A stretch of DNA of 64,000 bases from JAXMCK01 sp046349395 (GCA_046349395.1 JAXMCK010000004.1:868001-932000), one strand, 5' to 3'. Shown: positions 16,271 to 25,069, counted from the first letter of the stretch. The notes: generated from the letters alone by a model not told the origin. Made by a program: numbers and translations.

Positions 16271-16753
16271 GTGACCGACAAGAACATCCGCTACTTCCCG
16301 GTCTCCTGGCAGGAGCTGCATCGGGACGCCAAGGCCCTGGCCTGGCGCCTGGCCGAGATCGGCCCCTTCGTCGGCATCGTGGCGATCACCCGGGGCGGTC
16401 TCGTCCCGGCCCACATCATCGCCCGCGAGCTCGACATCAGGATGATCGATACCGTCTGCATCTCGTCCTACGACGAGACGAACATCCGCGACTCCGAGAT
16501 CCTGAAGCGGGTCGGCGGCGACGGCCAGGGCTGGCTCATCATCGACGATCTGGTCGACACGGGCACCACGGGCCGGATCGTCCGCGAGATGCTGCCCAAA
16601 GCACACTTTGCGACCGTATATGCCAAGCCCGCGGGCCGTCCCGTGGTCGACACCTTCATCACCGAGGTCAGCCAGGACACCTGGATTCTCTTCCCGTGGG
16701 ACACCGAGCCGCAACCCTCGCCCCCGATCGCCCGCTCTCGCGCGGCGAGCTGA
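16271..16753 (+). CDS. gpt: Xanthine-guanine phosphoribosyltransferase
   Basis: Purine salvage enzyme that converts xanthine or guanine plus PRPP to XMP or GMP at the cytoplasmic membrane face. The 160-residue product aligns by eye throughout with E. coli Gpt: VAITRGGLVPAHIIAREL, DTVCISSYD, the PRPP loop WLIIDDLVDTGTTG, FATVYAKPAGRP and DTWILFPWD. GTG at 16271 gives the correct N-terminus; an earlier in-frame ATG at 16214 would add an unrelated leader. It has its own intergenic region, divergent from the DUF1192-NUDIX pair. Confidence 0.95.
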   Translation: MTDKNIRYFPVSWQELHRDAKALAWRLAEIGPFVGIVAITRGGLVPAHIIARELDIRMIDTVCISSYDETNIRDSEILKRVGGDGQGWLIIDDLVDTGTTGRIVREMLPKAHFATVYAKPAGRPVVDTFITEVSQDTWILFPWDTEPQPSPPIARSRAAS

Positions 16754-16990
16754 AACGTCGATTTACGACACACTTGCCGAGCATTCTTCATCGAGCGTCA
16801 CGCTACGGGCGCAGCGGCGGGGCTGCGACAAGTTATCATTCTAACTTGCACCGATGCGGGCTGGCCACAGTTTAGTTTTACGGTATAAATGTGACTGGTC
16901 CGCTCGCTGATCCGTCGGACCTTCTTGCACAGTGACCGGGAACTCGCCCGGCGGAACATCGTTCCGCTGGTGTCCACGGGAGCATTCTTG
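16754..16990. other. Intergenic region with a local A+T-rich patch
   Basis: No gene seen. Bases 16826-16892 are unusually A+T-rich for this window and include TATAAA (about 16884), a possible -10 element for the small downstream reading frame. I see no well-spaced -35 box, so I do not call a promoter. Confidence 0.35.
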
Positions 16991-17281
16991 ATGAAGGCAT
17001 CCTCGACCGACCACCACCACGACCATCATCCGATGTCGGAGGCCGATCGGGCGAAGATCACCGAAGGGGCCGTTCGGCTCGCCACGCGCCCCACCAGCCC
17101 GAACAGAAAGCACCGTCACGCCGGCAGAGCCCGCACGCTCGACCATGGCATCGGCGATCATCCGGCCATCCGGATGAGCGGCGCCGGGCTTGAGGTGGCG
17201 CCGAACGCCCTCCACAGCCACGCCGTGCCGAAGGTGGTCGAGCACATCCGCCGCCGCGCCGCGTCCGACGACATCGTCTGA
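16991..17281 (+). CDS. Small His-rich hypothetical protein
   Basis: A possible 96-residue protein starting MKASSTDHHHDHHPMSEADR, preceded by GGGAG eight bases before the ATG. The His cluster near the N-terminus could bind metal. The rest (ITEGAVRLATRP and AVPKVVEHIRRRAASDD) resembles nothing I recognise, and codon usage is less biased than in neighbours. It lies alone between gpt and the luciferase-like gene. It could equally be non-coding. Confidence 0.35.
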   Translation: MKASSTDHHHDHHPMSEADRAKITEGAVRLATRPTSPNRKHRHAGRARTLDHGIGDHPAIRMSGAGLEVAPNALHSHAVPKVVEHIRRRAASDDIV

Positions 17282-17421
17282 TCCAGTTCGTCTCGTCGTC
17301 TCCTCTCGACTGAAGGCGCGCACCGCGAAGGCGATGCGCGCCTCGTTTTCGCATGGGTGGTCGCGGCCGAAGCGCCCGTCGCAGCCTTGCCGCGCGCCGT
17401 CGCCTCGCCACATGAGCCGGC

Positions 17422-18441
17422 ATGCCGCCACTCTCCGTCCTCGACCTGTCCTTCACGACGACGGCCACTCCCGGCTCCGTCGCGATCCGTGAGACCATCG
17501 ATCTCGCCCGCCTGACCGACCGGCTCGGCTATCACCGCTTCTGGGTCGCCGAGCATCACAACTTGCCCTCGGTCGCGAGTGGTGCCCCGGAGATCATGAT
17601 CGGCGCCATCGCCGCCGCGACCTCCCGCATCCGCGTCGGTGCCGGCGGCGTCATGCTACCGAACCATGCGCCCCTCATGGTGGCGGAGCGATTCAAGGTT
17701 CTGGAGGCGCTCTATCCGGACCGCATCGACCTCGGTCTGGGCCGTGCCCCCGGCACCGATCCGCGCACCTCGCTGGCCCTGCGCCGGCGTCAGGAGGTCC
17801 GCGCCGACGACGACTTCCTGGAGCGCTTCCAGGAGCTGATGGCCTGGAAGACCGGCGGCTTCGGCGAGGGCCACCCCTTCCGCTCGATCCGCGTCATGCC
17901 CGAGGACGTGCCGCTGCGGCCGATCTGGCTGCTCGGCTCCAGCGACTATAGTGCCGAGCTGGCCGGTCGCGTCGGCCTGGGCTTCGCCTTCGCCCACCAT
18001 TTCGCGAGCCTCGGCGCCGACCACGCCATGGCCGTCTACCACGACCATTTCACGCCCTCGCAGTGGCTGGAGAAGCCGCACGCCATCCTGACCGTCGCCG
18101 CCATCTGCGCCGAGACGACCGAAGAAGCCGAGCGGCTGGCATCGAGTGCCGACTACGGCCATGTGCGCCGCTCGCGCGGCCAGTTCGGCCCGATCGTCAG
18201 CCCCGAGGAGGCGCTGGCCTATCCCTACACCCACGAGGACGAGGTCCTGCGCCGGGCCAACCGGGCACGCCTGTTCGTCGGCACCCCATCTTCCCTGCGC
18301 GATCGCCTCTCCGAGTTCGCGGCCAAGGTCGACGCCGACGAGATCATGGTGATGACCGCCATCTTCGATCAGGCCGCCAAGTATCGGTCCTACGAGCTTC
18401 TGGCCCACGCCTTCCATCTCGGGTCGACGCTTCCGGCCTGA
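17422..18441 (+). CDS. LLM-class flavin-dependent oxidoreductase (luciferase-like, YhbW type)
   Basis: FMN-dependent monooxygenase with a bacterial-luciferase TIM barrel, 339 aa. It begins LSVLDLSFT and shows the typical WVAEHHNLPSVASGAPE, the phrase RIRVGAGGVMLPNHAPL, and the flavin-site block RIDLGLGRAPGTD. The C-terminal FVGTPSSLRDRL segment is also characteristic. Members act on diverse small molecules using reduced flavin from a separate reductase; the substrate here is unknown. It is followed after 67 bp by another flavoprotein on the same strand. Confidence 0.88.
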   Translation: MPPLSVLDLSFTTTATPGSVAIRETIDLARLTDRLGYHRFWVAEHHNLPSVASGAPEIMIGAIAAATSRIRVGAGGVMLPNHAPLMVAERFKVLEALYPDRIDLGLGRAPGTDPRTSLALRRRQEVRADDDFLERFQELMAWKTGGFGEGHPFRSIRVMPEDVPLRPIWLLGSSDYSAELAGRVGLGFAFAHHFASLGADHAMAVYHDHFTPSQWLEKPHAILTVAAICAETTEEAERLASSADYGHVRRSRGQFGPIVSPEEALAYPYTHEDEVLRRANRARLFVGTPSSLRDRLSEFAAKVDADEIMVMTAIFDQAAKYRSYELLAHAFHLGSTLPA

Positions 18442-18508
18442 CATCTCGTCGCTGGCGCCCCGACCCGCCGGCGTGGCAGATGCAGCCGCGGCGAGGATGG
18501 GAGCGGGC

Positions 18509-19846
18509 ATGGAGGCCACGATCGAAGCGTCAGGGAACGCCGTCGGAAGCCCCGTCATCGGGCCGGCTGTTCCGCGCTCTCTCTGCACCGATTGCGGTAT
18601 CTCGCGGTCCTCCGAGCCCAAGCGCTGCGGCACCGCCTGCCAGTTCATCAAGCCCGACTATCCGCACCTCGAAGAGCGCGTGCACGGCCGGACCCGCGAC
18701 CCCGCCCGGTCCGACGAGCTGTATTTCGGCCCCTTCCGCCACATGGTCCGCGCCGCCCTCGTACCTCCGCGCGATGGGGCGCAGTGGACCGGCATCGCCA
18801 CGCGCCTCGGCGAGCGCCTCCTCGAAACGGGCAAGGTCGAGGCCGTCCTCACCATGACCGCCGATCCGGACGACAAGTGGCGGCCGATGCCCGTCCTCGT
18901 CACGAAGCCCGAGGACATGGCCCGGTGCCGTGGCATGCGGATGGGCTACGCCCCGCTTCTCGCCCTACTGGAGCCGGCCCGCGCCCGCGGTATCCGCCGC
19001 CTCGCCGTCATCGGCATCCCCTGCCAGATCTACGCGCTCCGCGCCCTGGAGCAGGAACTCGGCTTCGAGCGCATCTACGTCGTAGGTACGCCCTGCTCAG
19101 ACAACACGACGACCGAGCGCTTCCACGACTTCCTGGCCCTGCTCTCGCCCGATCCGGACAGCATCACCTATCTGGAGTTCCGCGCCGACTTCCACGTCGA
19201 ACTGCGCTTCGAGAACGGCCGCAAACGCGAGATCCCGTTCCTGCAGCTGCCGATTTCCAAGCTGCCGCCCGATTTCTTCCCGCTCACCTGCCGGACCTGC
19301 GTCGACTACACCAACGTGCTGGCCGACATCACGGTCGGCTACATGGGTGGCGAGGGGGAGCAGTGGCTGCTTGTGCGCAATGAGCGCGGCGAGGAGATCC
19401 TCTCCCTGCTCGACGGCGAGGTCCGCCTCTCGACACCGGGCAGCAGCGGCAAGCGGGCGGGCCCGGTGAAGGGCTTCCTCGTCAATGTCGAGCGGGCCGC
19501 CGGCGGCCTGCCGCTGCGCCGGATGCCGGGCTTCCTCCGCCCCATCATGGGCTGGCTGATGCCGAAGGTCGGCCCGAAGGGCCTGGAGTTCGCCCGTGCC
19601 CGTCTCGAGATGAAGGCGATCGAGACCGTGCTCCACCTCCGCCGCGAGCAGAAGGCGCGGATGAAGCGCATGATCCCGGCCCATGTCTGGGCGCTGGTCG
19701 AGCCCTATGGCCTGCGACCTGAAGCCGGCGAGCAGCCCGCCTCGGACGCTCGATCGGTCGAGATGAAGGCTTCAGCGCCCATGGCCGTCGCAATCAGCCC
19801 GAAGTCATCTCGCGAGACGGGCACCAGTCCGAGCCGAAACGGGTAG
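18509..19846 (+). CDS. FrhB/BciB-like flavo-iron-sulfur oxidoreductase (Coenzyme F420 hydrogenase beta-subunit family)
   Basis: Ferredoxin-linked reductase of about 445 aa. An N-terminal Cys motif (LCTDCGISR, then KRCGTAC) and VIGIPCQIYALRALE, VVGTPCSDNTTTERF and CRTCVDYTNVLADITVGYMGG identify the FrhB family as seen in 8-vinyl reductase BciB and 7-hydroxymethyl-chlorophyll reductase. BciB-like proteins reduce a tetrapyrrole side group with reduced ferredoxin. No other bacteriochlorophyll gene lies in the window, so that role is uncertain. I favour ATG at 18509 (GGGAG upstream) over ATG 18497 or GTG 18473. The last 142 bp run antisense to the EVE gene and encode a Ser/Ala-rich tail beyond the conserved domain. 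Confidence 0.82.
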   Translation: MEATIEASGNAVGSPVIGPAVPRSLCTDCGISRSSEPKRCGTACQFIKPDYPHLEERVHGRTRDPARSDELYFGPFRHMVRAALVPPRDGAQWTGIATRLGERLLETGKVEAVLTMTADPDDKWRPMPVLVTKPEDMARCRGMRMGYAPLLALLEPARARGIRRLAVIGIPCQIYALRALEQELGFERIYVVGTPCSDNTTTERFHDFLALLSPDPDSITYLEFRADFHVELRFENGRKREIPFLQLPISKLPPDFFPLTCRTCVDYTNVLADITVGYMGGEGEQWLLVRNERGEEILSLLDGEVRLSTPGSSGKRAGPVKGFLVNVERAAGGLPLRRMPGFLRPIMGWLMPKVGPKGLEFARARLEMKAIETVLHLRREQKARMKRMIPAHVWALVEPYGLRPEAGEQPASDARSVEMKASAPMAVAISPKSSRETGTSPSRNG

Positions 19847-20187
19847 GCCCAGTTCCGCTTGTTCACGATGAACGACAGGTCGCCGATCAGCGGTCGAATG
19901 GGTGCTTCGCGGCACGCGACAAAGGCGACGTCACGGCGTGCGGGCGTGAAGCTCTCGCTCATCTCGAAGCGGTAGGGCTCTCCCGCCTCGATCCGGCCGA
20001 TCGCGGTGAACGCCTGCAGCGGTTCACCGGCTCCCATCTGCGTACGGGGCGAGTAATAGGCGATCCAGTCGCCCGGAGAGAGGCGCCGAATGGCTGCCAT
20101 CTTGCCGTGGCAGACTTGGCAGAATCCGCCCTCGATGCCGCTGCGTACATGGTCGAGCGAGGCGACGCCGATCCAGTAGCGGGTCAT
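19705..20187 (-). CDS. EVE domain protein (UPF0310)
   Basis: A 160-residue single-domain EVE/PUA-like protein starting MTRYWIGVASLDHVRSG. Conserved features visible are FCQVCHGKMAAIRRLSPGDW, IAYYSPRTQMG, the central FTAIGRIEAGEPYRFEM and the late LSFIVNKRNWAYPFRLGLV. EVE domains bind modified bases in DNA or RNA, and some act in defence against modified phage DNA. This stand-alone version has no nuclease partner nearby. ATG at 20187 starts exactly at the family N-terminus. The 3' end overlaps the BciB-like gene tail-to-tail by 142 bp. Confidence 0.87.
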   Translation of the reverse strand: MTRYWIGVASLDHVRSGIEGGFCQVCHGKMAAIRRLSPGDWIAYYSPRTQMGAGEPLQAFTAIGRIEAGEPYRFEMSESFTPARRDVAFVACREAPIRPLIGDLSFIVNKRNWAYPFRLGLVPVSRDDFGLIATAMGAEAFISTDRASEAGCSPASGRRP

Positions 20188-20227
20188 CGCCTCGACATCG
20201 GCTGGCTCGGAGAATCCACGCGCCACG

Positions 20228-20701
20228 TTATGTGTCACCGGGCACCGCCGGACCCGACAGACCGGCGATTGCGTCGCGCGCCAGCTTGTCGGCACGTTCG
20301 TTCAGTTCGTGCCCGGCATGGCCCTTCAGCCAGCGCCAGTCGACCTTGTGGGTGGCGCGCGCCTGATCGAGCCGCTCCCACAGATCCTGGTTCTTCACCG
20401 GCTTCTTGTCGGCCGTCTTCCAGTTGCGGGCCTTCCAGCCCGCCAGCCATTCCAGCACACCCTTCCGCAGATACTGGCTGTCCGTCCACAGCTCGACGCG
20501 CGAGGGCCGCTTCAGGGCCTCCAGCGCGGCGATCGCCGCCATCAGCTCCATACGGTTGTTGGTCGTCAGCGGCTCCGCACCGCTCAGCTCGCGTTCGTGG
20601 CCACGCCAGGCGAGGATCGCGGCCCAGCCGCCGGGACCGGGATTGCCCGAGCACGCACCGTCGGTATGGATCTCGACGACGTCACCCTCAGGCGAGGCCA
20701 T
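20228..20701 (-). CDS. rnhA: Ribonuclease HI
   Basis: Endonuclease that removes the RNA strand of RNA-DNA hybrids during replication. The 157-residue product has all RNase HI landmarks: IHTDGACSGNPGPGGWA (first catalytic Asp), NNRMELMAAIAAL (catalytic Glu), VELWTDSQYLRKG (Asp), WRWLKGHAGHELNERAD (His loop and last Asp). ATG at 20701 overlaps the thrB stop by 14 bp. The thrB-rnhA pairing, preceded by ispH, is a recurrent order in alphaproteobacteria. Confidence 0.96.
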   Translation of the reverse strand: MASPEGDVVEIHTDGACSGNPGPGGWAAILAWRGHERELSGAEPLTTNNRMELMAAIAALEALKRPSRVELWTDSQYLRKGVLEWLAGWKARNWKTADKKPVKNQDLWERLDQARATHKVDWRWLKGHAGHELNERADKLARDAIAGLSGPAVPGDT

Positions 20702-21650
20702 AGGCCTCCGGTCCGCGCACCCCACGATGGAAGCGCAGCTTGGTCAGGTACTCGCGCGGGTCCTTCGGCTTCACCAGCGCCCCTTCGACCTGGTGCAGCC
20801 AGTCGTAGAGCCGGGTCAGCATGAAGCGCAGAGCAGAGCCGCGGGCCAGCAGCGGCAGGGCCTTCAGCTCGGCGGGCTCCAGCCGGCGCAGACCCTGATA
20901 GCCATCCAGGAGAGCTCGGCCCTTGGTGATGTTGAACGAGCCGTCGACCTCGAAGCACCAGGCGTTCAGGCAGATCGCGAGGTCGTAGGCCAAAAGGTCG
21001 TTGCAGGCGAAGTAGAAGTCGATGACGCCCGTCACCCGGTCGCCCTCGAAGAACACATTGTCCGGGAACAGGTCGGCATGGATGACGCCGGCCGGCAGAT
21101 CCTTGGGCCAGCTCGCGTTCATCGCGGCGAGCTCGGACTCGATCTCCGCGTCCAGCCCCGCCTCGACCCGGTCGGCCTTGCCGCGGCAGCCGTCGCGCAG
21201 GCGCGCCCAGCCCTCCAGCGACAGGGCGTTCGGCCGGCGGATCGTGAAGTCGGCCCCGGCCAGATGCAGCTCGGCCAGCGCCTTGCCCAGCGCGTGGCAC
21301 CGCTCGGCGTTCCAGCGCCGCGGCCAGACGCCGTCGAGGAAGCTCACGAGGGCCGCCGGCTTGCCCTTGAGTTGCCGCAGCACCTCGCCGTCACGGCCCG
21401 CGACCGGCAGCGGACAGGGCACGCCCTTGCCCGCCAGATGCCGCATCAGCCCGAGGAAGAAGGGCAGATCCGCGGGATCGACCCGCTTCTCGTAGATCGT
21501 CAGGATGAACCGCCCCTCGGTCGTATCGAGGGCGAAGTTCGAGTTCTCGACACCCTCGGCGATGCCGTGGAACGAGCGCAGAGTACCGAGATCGTAGGCC
21601 GCAAGAAGGGCCACGAGATCGGGCTCGCCGATGTCGGTGTAGACGGCCAT
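20688..21650 (-). CDS. thrB: Homoserine kinase (type II, APH-fold)
   Basis: Phosphorylates homoserine for threonine synthesis. It is the aminoglycoside-phosphotransferase-like ThrB of alphaproteobacteria, 320 aa. Visible motifs: N-terminal MAVYTDIGEPDLVALLAAYD, the glycine-rich GIAEGVENSNFAL, Brenner-type catalytic loop VIHADLFPDNVFF and metal-binding GVIDFYFACND. It lies 21 bp downstream of the ispH stop and overlaps rnhA, so the three are likely one transcript. Confidence 0.95.
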   Translation of the reverse strand: MAVYTDIGEPDLVALLAAYDLGTLRSFHGIAEGVENSNFALDTTEGRFILTIYEKRVDPADLPFFLGLMRHLAGKGVPCPLPVAGRDGEVLRQLKGKPAALVSFLDGVWPRRWNAERCHALGKALAELHLAGADFTIRRPNALSLEGWARLRDGCRGKADRVEAGLDAEIESELAAMNASWPKDLPAGVIHADLFPDNVFFEGDRVTGVIDFYFACNDLLAYDLAICLNAWCFEVDGSFNITKGRALLDGYQGLRRLEPAELKALPLLARGSALRFMLTRLYDWLHQVEGALVKPKDPREYLTKLRFHRGVRGPEAYGLA

Positions 21651-21671
21651 CCCCGGCTCGGCGTCTTGGTC

Positions 21672-22616
21672 TCAGGACGCCTTGCGCACGGGAATGGGCG
21701 GCGTGCGGAAGAAGACGTTCTCCTCCGCCAGCGTCACTTCCTCGACGCTCACGGCGAACCGCTCGCGGCAGGCGCTGACGACCTGCTGCACGAGAAGCTC
21801 AGGTGCAGACGCCCCGGCCGAGATCGCCACCGTGTCGACGCCGTCGAACCAGCTCCAGTCGATGTCCTTCGCCGTCGCGATCAGCTCCGCCCGCGGGCAG
21901 CCGTTGCGCAGCGCCACCTCGACCAGACGCATCGAGTTCGAGCTGTTGCGGGCACCCACCACGAGGAAGAGATCCGCACGCGGTGCCAGCGCCACGACGG
22001 CACGCTGCCGGTTCGTCGTGGCGTAGCAGATGTCCTCGTTCCGAGGTCCCTCGATGTGCGGGAAGCGGCGCTTCAGCACCGCGACGATGTCCGCCGTGTC
22101 GGCCACCGAGAGGGTGGTCTGGGTCGAGAACGCGACCTTATCGGGATTCGGCACCGTGACCGTCTCGGCGTCCTCGACGGTCTCGACGACGATCACCTTG
22201 CCTTCCTGCACCTGCCCGATGGTACCGATCACCTCCGGGTGGCCGGTATGTCCGACGAGCAGGACGGTGTTGCCGTTCTTGGAGTGCCGCTCGACTTCCC
22301 GGTGCACCTTCGACACCAGTGGGCAGGTCGCGTCGGCGAACAGCAGATCGCGCCGCCTCGCCTCCTTGGGCACGCTCTTCGGCACGCCGTGGGCCGAGAA
22401 CACGACGAGCCCGTTGTCCGGGACGTCGTCCAGCTCCTCGACGAAGACGGCACCTCTCGCCCGAAGGTCGTCGACGACGTGCTTGTTATGGACGATCTCG
22501 TGCCGCACGTAGACGGGCGGACCCTGTTGGGCCAGCGACTCCTTCACGATCTCGATCGCCCGCTCGACGCCGGCGCAGAAACCGCGCGGGCCGGCGAGCA
22601 GAATGGTCAGCGGCAT
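21672..22616 (-). CDS. ispH: 4-hydroxy-3-methylbut-2-enyl diphosphate reductase
   Basis: Last enzyme of the MEP isoprenoid pathway; reduces HMBPP to IPP and DMAPP using a [4Fe-4S] cluster. Family marks: ILLAGPRGFCAGVERAIEIV (first cluster Cys), VFSAHGVPKSV, FADATCPLVSKVHREV (second Cys), EDICYATTNRQ (third Cys region) and LFLVVGARNSSNSMRL. I chose ATG at 22616; ATG at 22655 would add a leader that is not conserved. Its product pool feeds the carotenoid cluster. It heads the ispH-thrB-rnhA run and is divergent from mbfA. Confidence 0.96.
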   Translation of the reverse strand: MPLTILLAGPRGFCAGVERAIEIVKESLAQQGPPVYVRHEIVHNKHVVDDLRARGAVFVEELDDVPDNGLVVFSAHGVPKSVPKEARRRDLLFADATCPLVSKVHREVERHSKNGNTVLLVGHTGHPEVIGTIGQVQEGKVIVVETVEDAETVTVPNPDKVAFSTQTTLSVADTADIVAVLKRRFPHIEGPRNEDICYATTNRQRAVVALAPRADLFLVVGARNSSNSMRLVEVALRNGCPRAELIATAKDIDWSWFDGVDTVAISAGASAPELLVQQVVSACRERFAVSVEEVTLAEENVFFRTPPIPVRKAS

Positions 22617-22745
22617 CGTGTCACTCGGGGTCAAAGAGCCGGTCCTGGGATGCATGTCGCTTAAGGTGGGGCTCATTATCACGCTCGCCACCGTGATGCG
22701 AGCGAGGGAGCTTCGGCTTGACGTCGCCACCGCACGGCGTCATCG

Positions 22746-22762
22746 CCTGGAATCGTTCCAAA
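22746..22762. promoter_or_regulatory. ICE-like Irr box upstream of mbfA
   Basis: CCTGGAATCGTTCCAAA matches the alphaproteobacterial iron control element TTTAGAA-N3-TTCTAAA at 10 of 14 defined positions, with the core GGAA-N3-TTCC palindrome intact. It lies 24 bp before the mbfA ATG. Irr binds such elements and represses mbfA in Bradyrhizobium and Agrobacterium; the same control is inferred here. Confidence 0.55.
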
Positions 22763-22786
22763 GTAGTCGCTTGCCGGAGCCGCTCG

Positions 22787-23764
22787 ATGCTGCCGACCCT
22801 GCGCCCGCAGAAGAGCTTCGCCGATCTCGACGAGCGGGAGATCCTGGCCCTCGCCATCACGCTGGAGGAGGAGGACGGCCGCATCTACCGCGACTATGCG
22901 GACGGCCTGCGCGACGCCTACCCCGCCTCCGCCCTGGTGTTCGAGGAGCTGGCCGAGGAAGAGAGCGGCCATCGGCGGATGCTGATCGACCTCTTCCGCG
23001 AGAAATATGGCGAGCACATCCCCCTCGTCCGCCGCGAGGACGTGAAGGGGTTCATCAAGCGCAAGCCGCTCTGGCTGACCCGTCCCTTGGGCCTCGAAGC
23101 CGTGCGCAAGCAGGCCGAAGAGCTGGAGGCCGAGGTCGCCAACTTCTATGTCAAGGCCGCGGGCAGGGTGACCGACGCCTCCTTGCGCAAGCTTCTCGTG
23201 GACCTCGCCGAGGCCGAGCAGGACCATGTGTCGCTGGCCGAGCGCCTGGGCGAGAAACATCTGCCGAAAGACGTCCGGCAGGCAGAGGCCGAGACCGCCC
23301 ACCGCCAGTTCGTGCTGCAATATGTCCAGCCGGGCCTCGCCGGTCTCATGGACGGCTCGGTCAGCACCCTTGCCCCGCTGTTCGCCGCCGCCTTCGCCAC
23401 CGGCCGGAGCTGGGACGCCTTCATCGTCGGCATCGCCGCCTCGATCGGTGCGGGCATCAGCATGGGCTTTGCCGAGGCGCTGTCCGACGACGGCAGCCTC
23501 ACCGGCCGCGGCCATCCCTGGATCCGCGGTGCCGTCTGCGGCCTCATGACGACACTGGGCGGCCTCGGCCACACGCTGCCCTTCCTCATCCCAGACTTCC
23601 GCATCGCCACAGCGGTCGCCATCGTCGTCGTTTTGATCGAGCTCTGGGCCATCGCCTGGATCCGCGCCCGCTACATGGACACGCCCTTCCTTCAGGCGGC
23701 CTTCCAGGTCGTCGTGGGCGGCGTGCTCGTGTTCCTGACGGGCATCCTGATCGGCAGCGCCTGA
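22787..23764 (+). CDS. mbfA: Membrane-bound ferritin/VIT1 iron exporter
   Basis: Inner-membrane iron(II) exporter of 325 aa. The N-terminal half is a ferritin-like/erythrin di-iron domain (ITLEEEDGRIYRDYA, EELAEEESGHRRML, and a second pair in DLAEAEQDHVSLAERLGE). The C-terminal half is a VIT1/CCC1 domain beginning YVQPGLAGLMDGSVSTLAPL with about five membrane segments (GISMGFAEALSDDGSLTGRG is typical). This fusion is MbfA, which protects against iron and peroxide stress. ATG at 22787 precedes the conserved domain; earlier in-frame codons would add an unrelated leader and would swallow the ICE-like box. The MFS gene starts 19 bp after its stop. Confidence 0.93.
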   Translation: MLPTLRPQKSFADLDEREILALAITLEEEDGRIYRDYADGLRDAYPASALVFEELAEEESGHRRMLIDLFREKYGEHIPLVRREDVKGFIKRKPLWLTRPLGLEAVRKQAEELEAEVANFYVKAAGRVTDASLRKLLVDLAEAEQDHVSLAERLGEKHLPKDVRQAEAETAHRQFVLQYVQPGLAGLMDGSVSTLAPLFAAAFATGRSWDAFIVGIAASIGAGISMGFAEALSDDGSLTGRGHPWIRGAVCGLMTTLGGLGHTLPFLIPDFRIATAVAIVVVLIELWAIAWIRARYMDTPFLQAAFQVVVGGVLVFLTGILIGSA

Positions 23765-23783
23765 CGCCCCCGGCCACGTAACC

Positions 23784-24992
23784 ATGCACGGCACGGTCGA
23801 CCACGGCGCGCATCTGCGCGGCCCGCGCCTGATCGCACTCCTGATCGTCGCCACGGCCCTGGGCCCCTTCGCGATGCAGCTCTTCCTGCCGGGCCTGCCG
23901 GCGATCCAGGACGAGTTCCAGGTCTCGGGCACCGTGGCGCAGCTGGCCTTCAGCCTGTCGGCGTTCGCCATTGCGGTCGCGACCCTCGCCTACGGCCCGC
24001 TGTCGGATTCGCTCGGCCGCCGCCCGGCGCTGGTGGGTGGCCTCGCCGTCTATCTCGCGGGCTCGCTCCTCTGCGCGCTGGCCCCCTCCATCACGCTCCT
24101 CATCCTCGGCCGCATCGTGCAGGCCGCCGGCGGCTGTGCGGGCATCGTGCTGGCCCGCGCCATCGTCCGCGACCTCTGGCAGCGCGATCACGCTGCCTCC
24201 GTGCTGGCCTATGTCAGCATGGCGATGGTCGTGGCGCCGATGCTGGCGCCGCTGCTCGGCGGCCTGCTCACGGACACGCTCGGCTGGCGTTCGATCTTCG
24301 TCCTGGGTGCTCTCGTCGGCGTCGGCATCCTCGCCTTCACGCTGATCGATCTGCGCGAGACGGTGGCGGAGCGCACCGGATCGAGCGTCGCCGCCATGCT
24401 GGGCTCCTTCGCCAAGCTGCTGCGCTCGAAGGCCTTCGTCGCCTACACGTTGCAGGGTGCCTGCTCGATGGCGGTGTTCTACACCTTCCTCGCCGGTGCT
24501 CCCTTCGTGATGATCAAGGTGCTGGGCCGCTCCACCGCCGAGTACGGCCTCTGGTTCATGTCGATCGCCGGCGCCTACATGGTGGGCAACATGGTCACGG
24601 CCCGCCTCGGCCGCCGGATCGGCATCGACCGGATGATCGTGCTGGGCAGTATCGGCTCGCTGCTCGCCAACATCGTCCTACTGGCCCTGCTCGGCATCGG
24701 CTTCTGGACGCCCGCCGTGCTGTTCGGCACCACGGCCTTCGGCGCCTTCGCCCAGGGTCTCGGGCTGCCCAACGTCCAAGCGGCGTCGCTCAGCGTCTAC
24801 CCGTCGATCGCCGGTGCCGCCTCGGGGCTCACCGGGTTCGTCCAGATGGGTATCGCCGCCGCGGCAGCACAGGTCGTGGGCTCGATCCAGACCGGCACGC
24901 CCTGGCCCGTCGCCATCGGCATGTCGATCTTCGCCCTTGCGGCCTTCGTCTGGGCACTTCTCGCCGCGCGTCACGGTGCCGGCGTGCATTGA
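23784..24992 (+). CDS. Bcr/CflA family multidrug MFS transporter
   Basis: Twelve-helix drug:proton antiporter, 402 aa. Motif A between helices 2 and 3 reads YGPLSDSLGRRPALVGG, and the motif C region APMLAPLLGGLL with GIVLARAIVRDLWQRD is characteristic of the Bcr/CflA group that exports chloramphenicol- or bicyclomycin-like compounds. Probably read together with mbfA (19-bp gap). Real substrate unknown. Confidence 0.92.
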   Translation: MHGTVDHGAHLRGPRLIALLIVATALGPFAMQLFLPGLPAIQDEFQVSGTVAQLAFSLSAFAIAVATLAYGPLSDSLGRRPALVGGLAVYLAGSLLCALAPSITLLILGRIVQAAGGCAGIVLARAIVRDLWQRDHAASVLAYVSMAMVVAPMLAPLLGGLLTDTLGWRSIFVLGALVGVGILAFTLIDLRETVAERTGSSVAAMLGSFAKLLRSKAFVAYTLQGACSMAVFYTFLAGAPFVMIKVLGRSTAEYGLWFMSIAGAYMVGNMVTARLGRRIGIDRMIVLGSIGSLLANIVLLALLGIGFWTPAVLFGTTAFGAFAQGLGLPNVQAASLSVYPSIAGAASGLTGFVQMGIAAAAAQVVGSIQTGTPWPVAIGMSIFALAAFVWALLAARHGAGVH

Positions 24993-25069
24993 ACGGGCGG
25001 TGTTGTTGCGGTGCACAACGTTTGCCACTAGCGTCCGGCCGCCCAAATTTCCTCGACCGCAGGTTCTCG

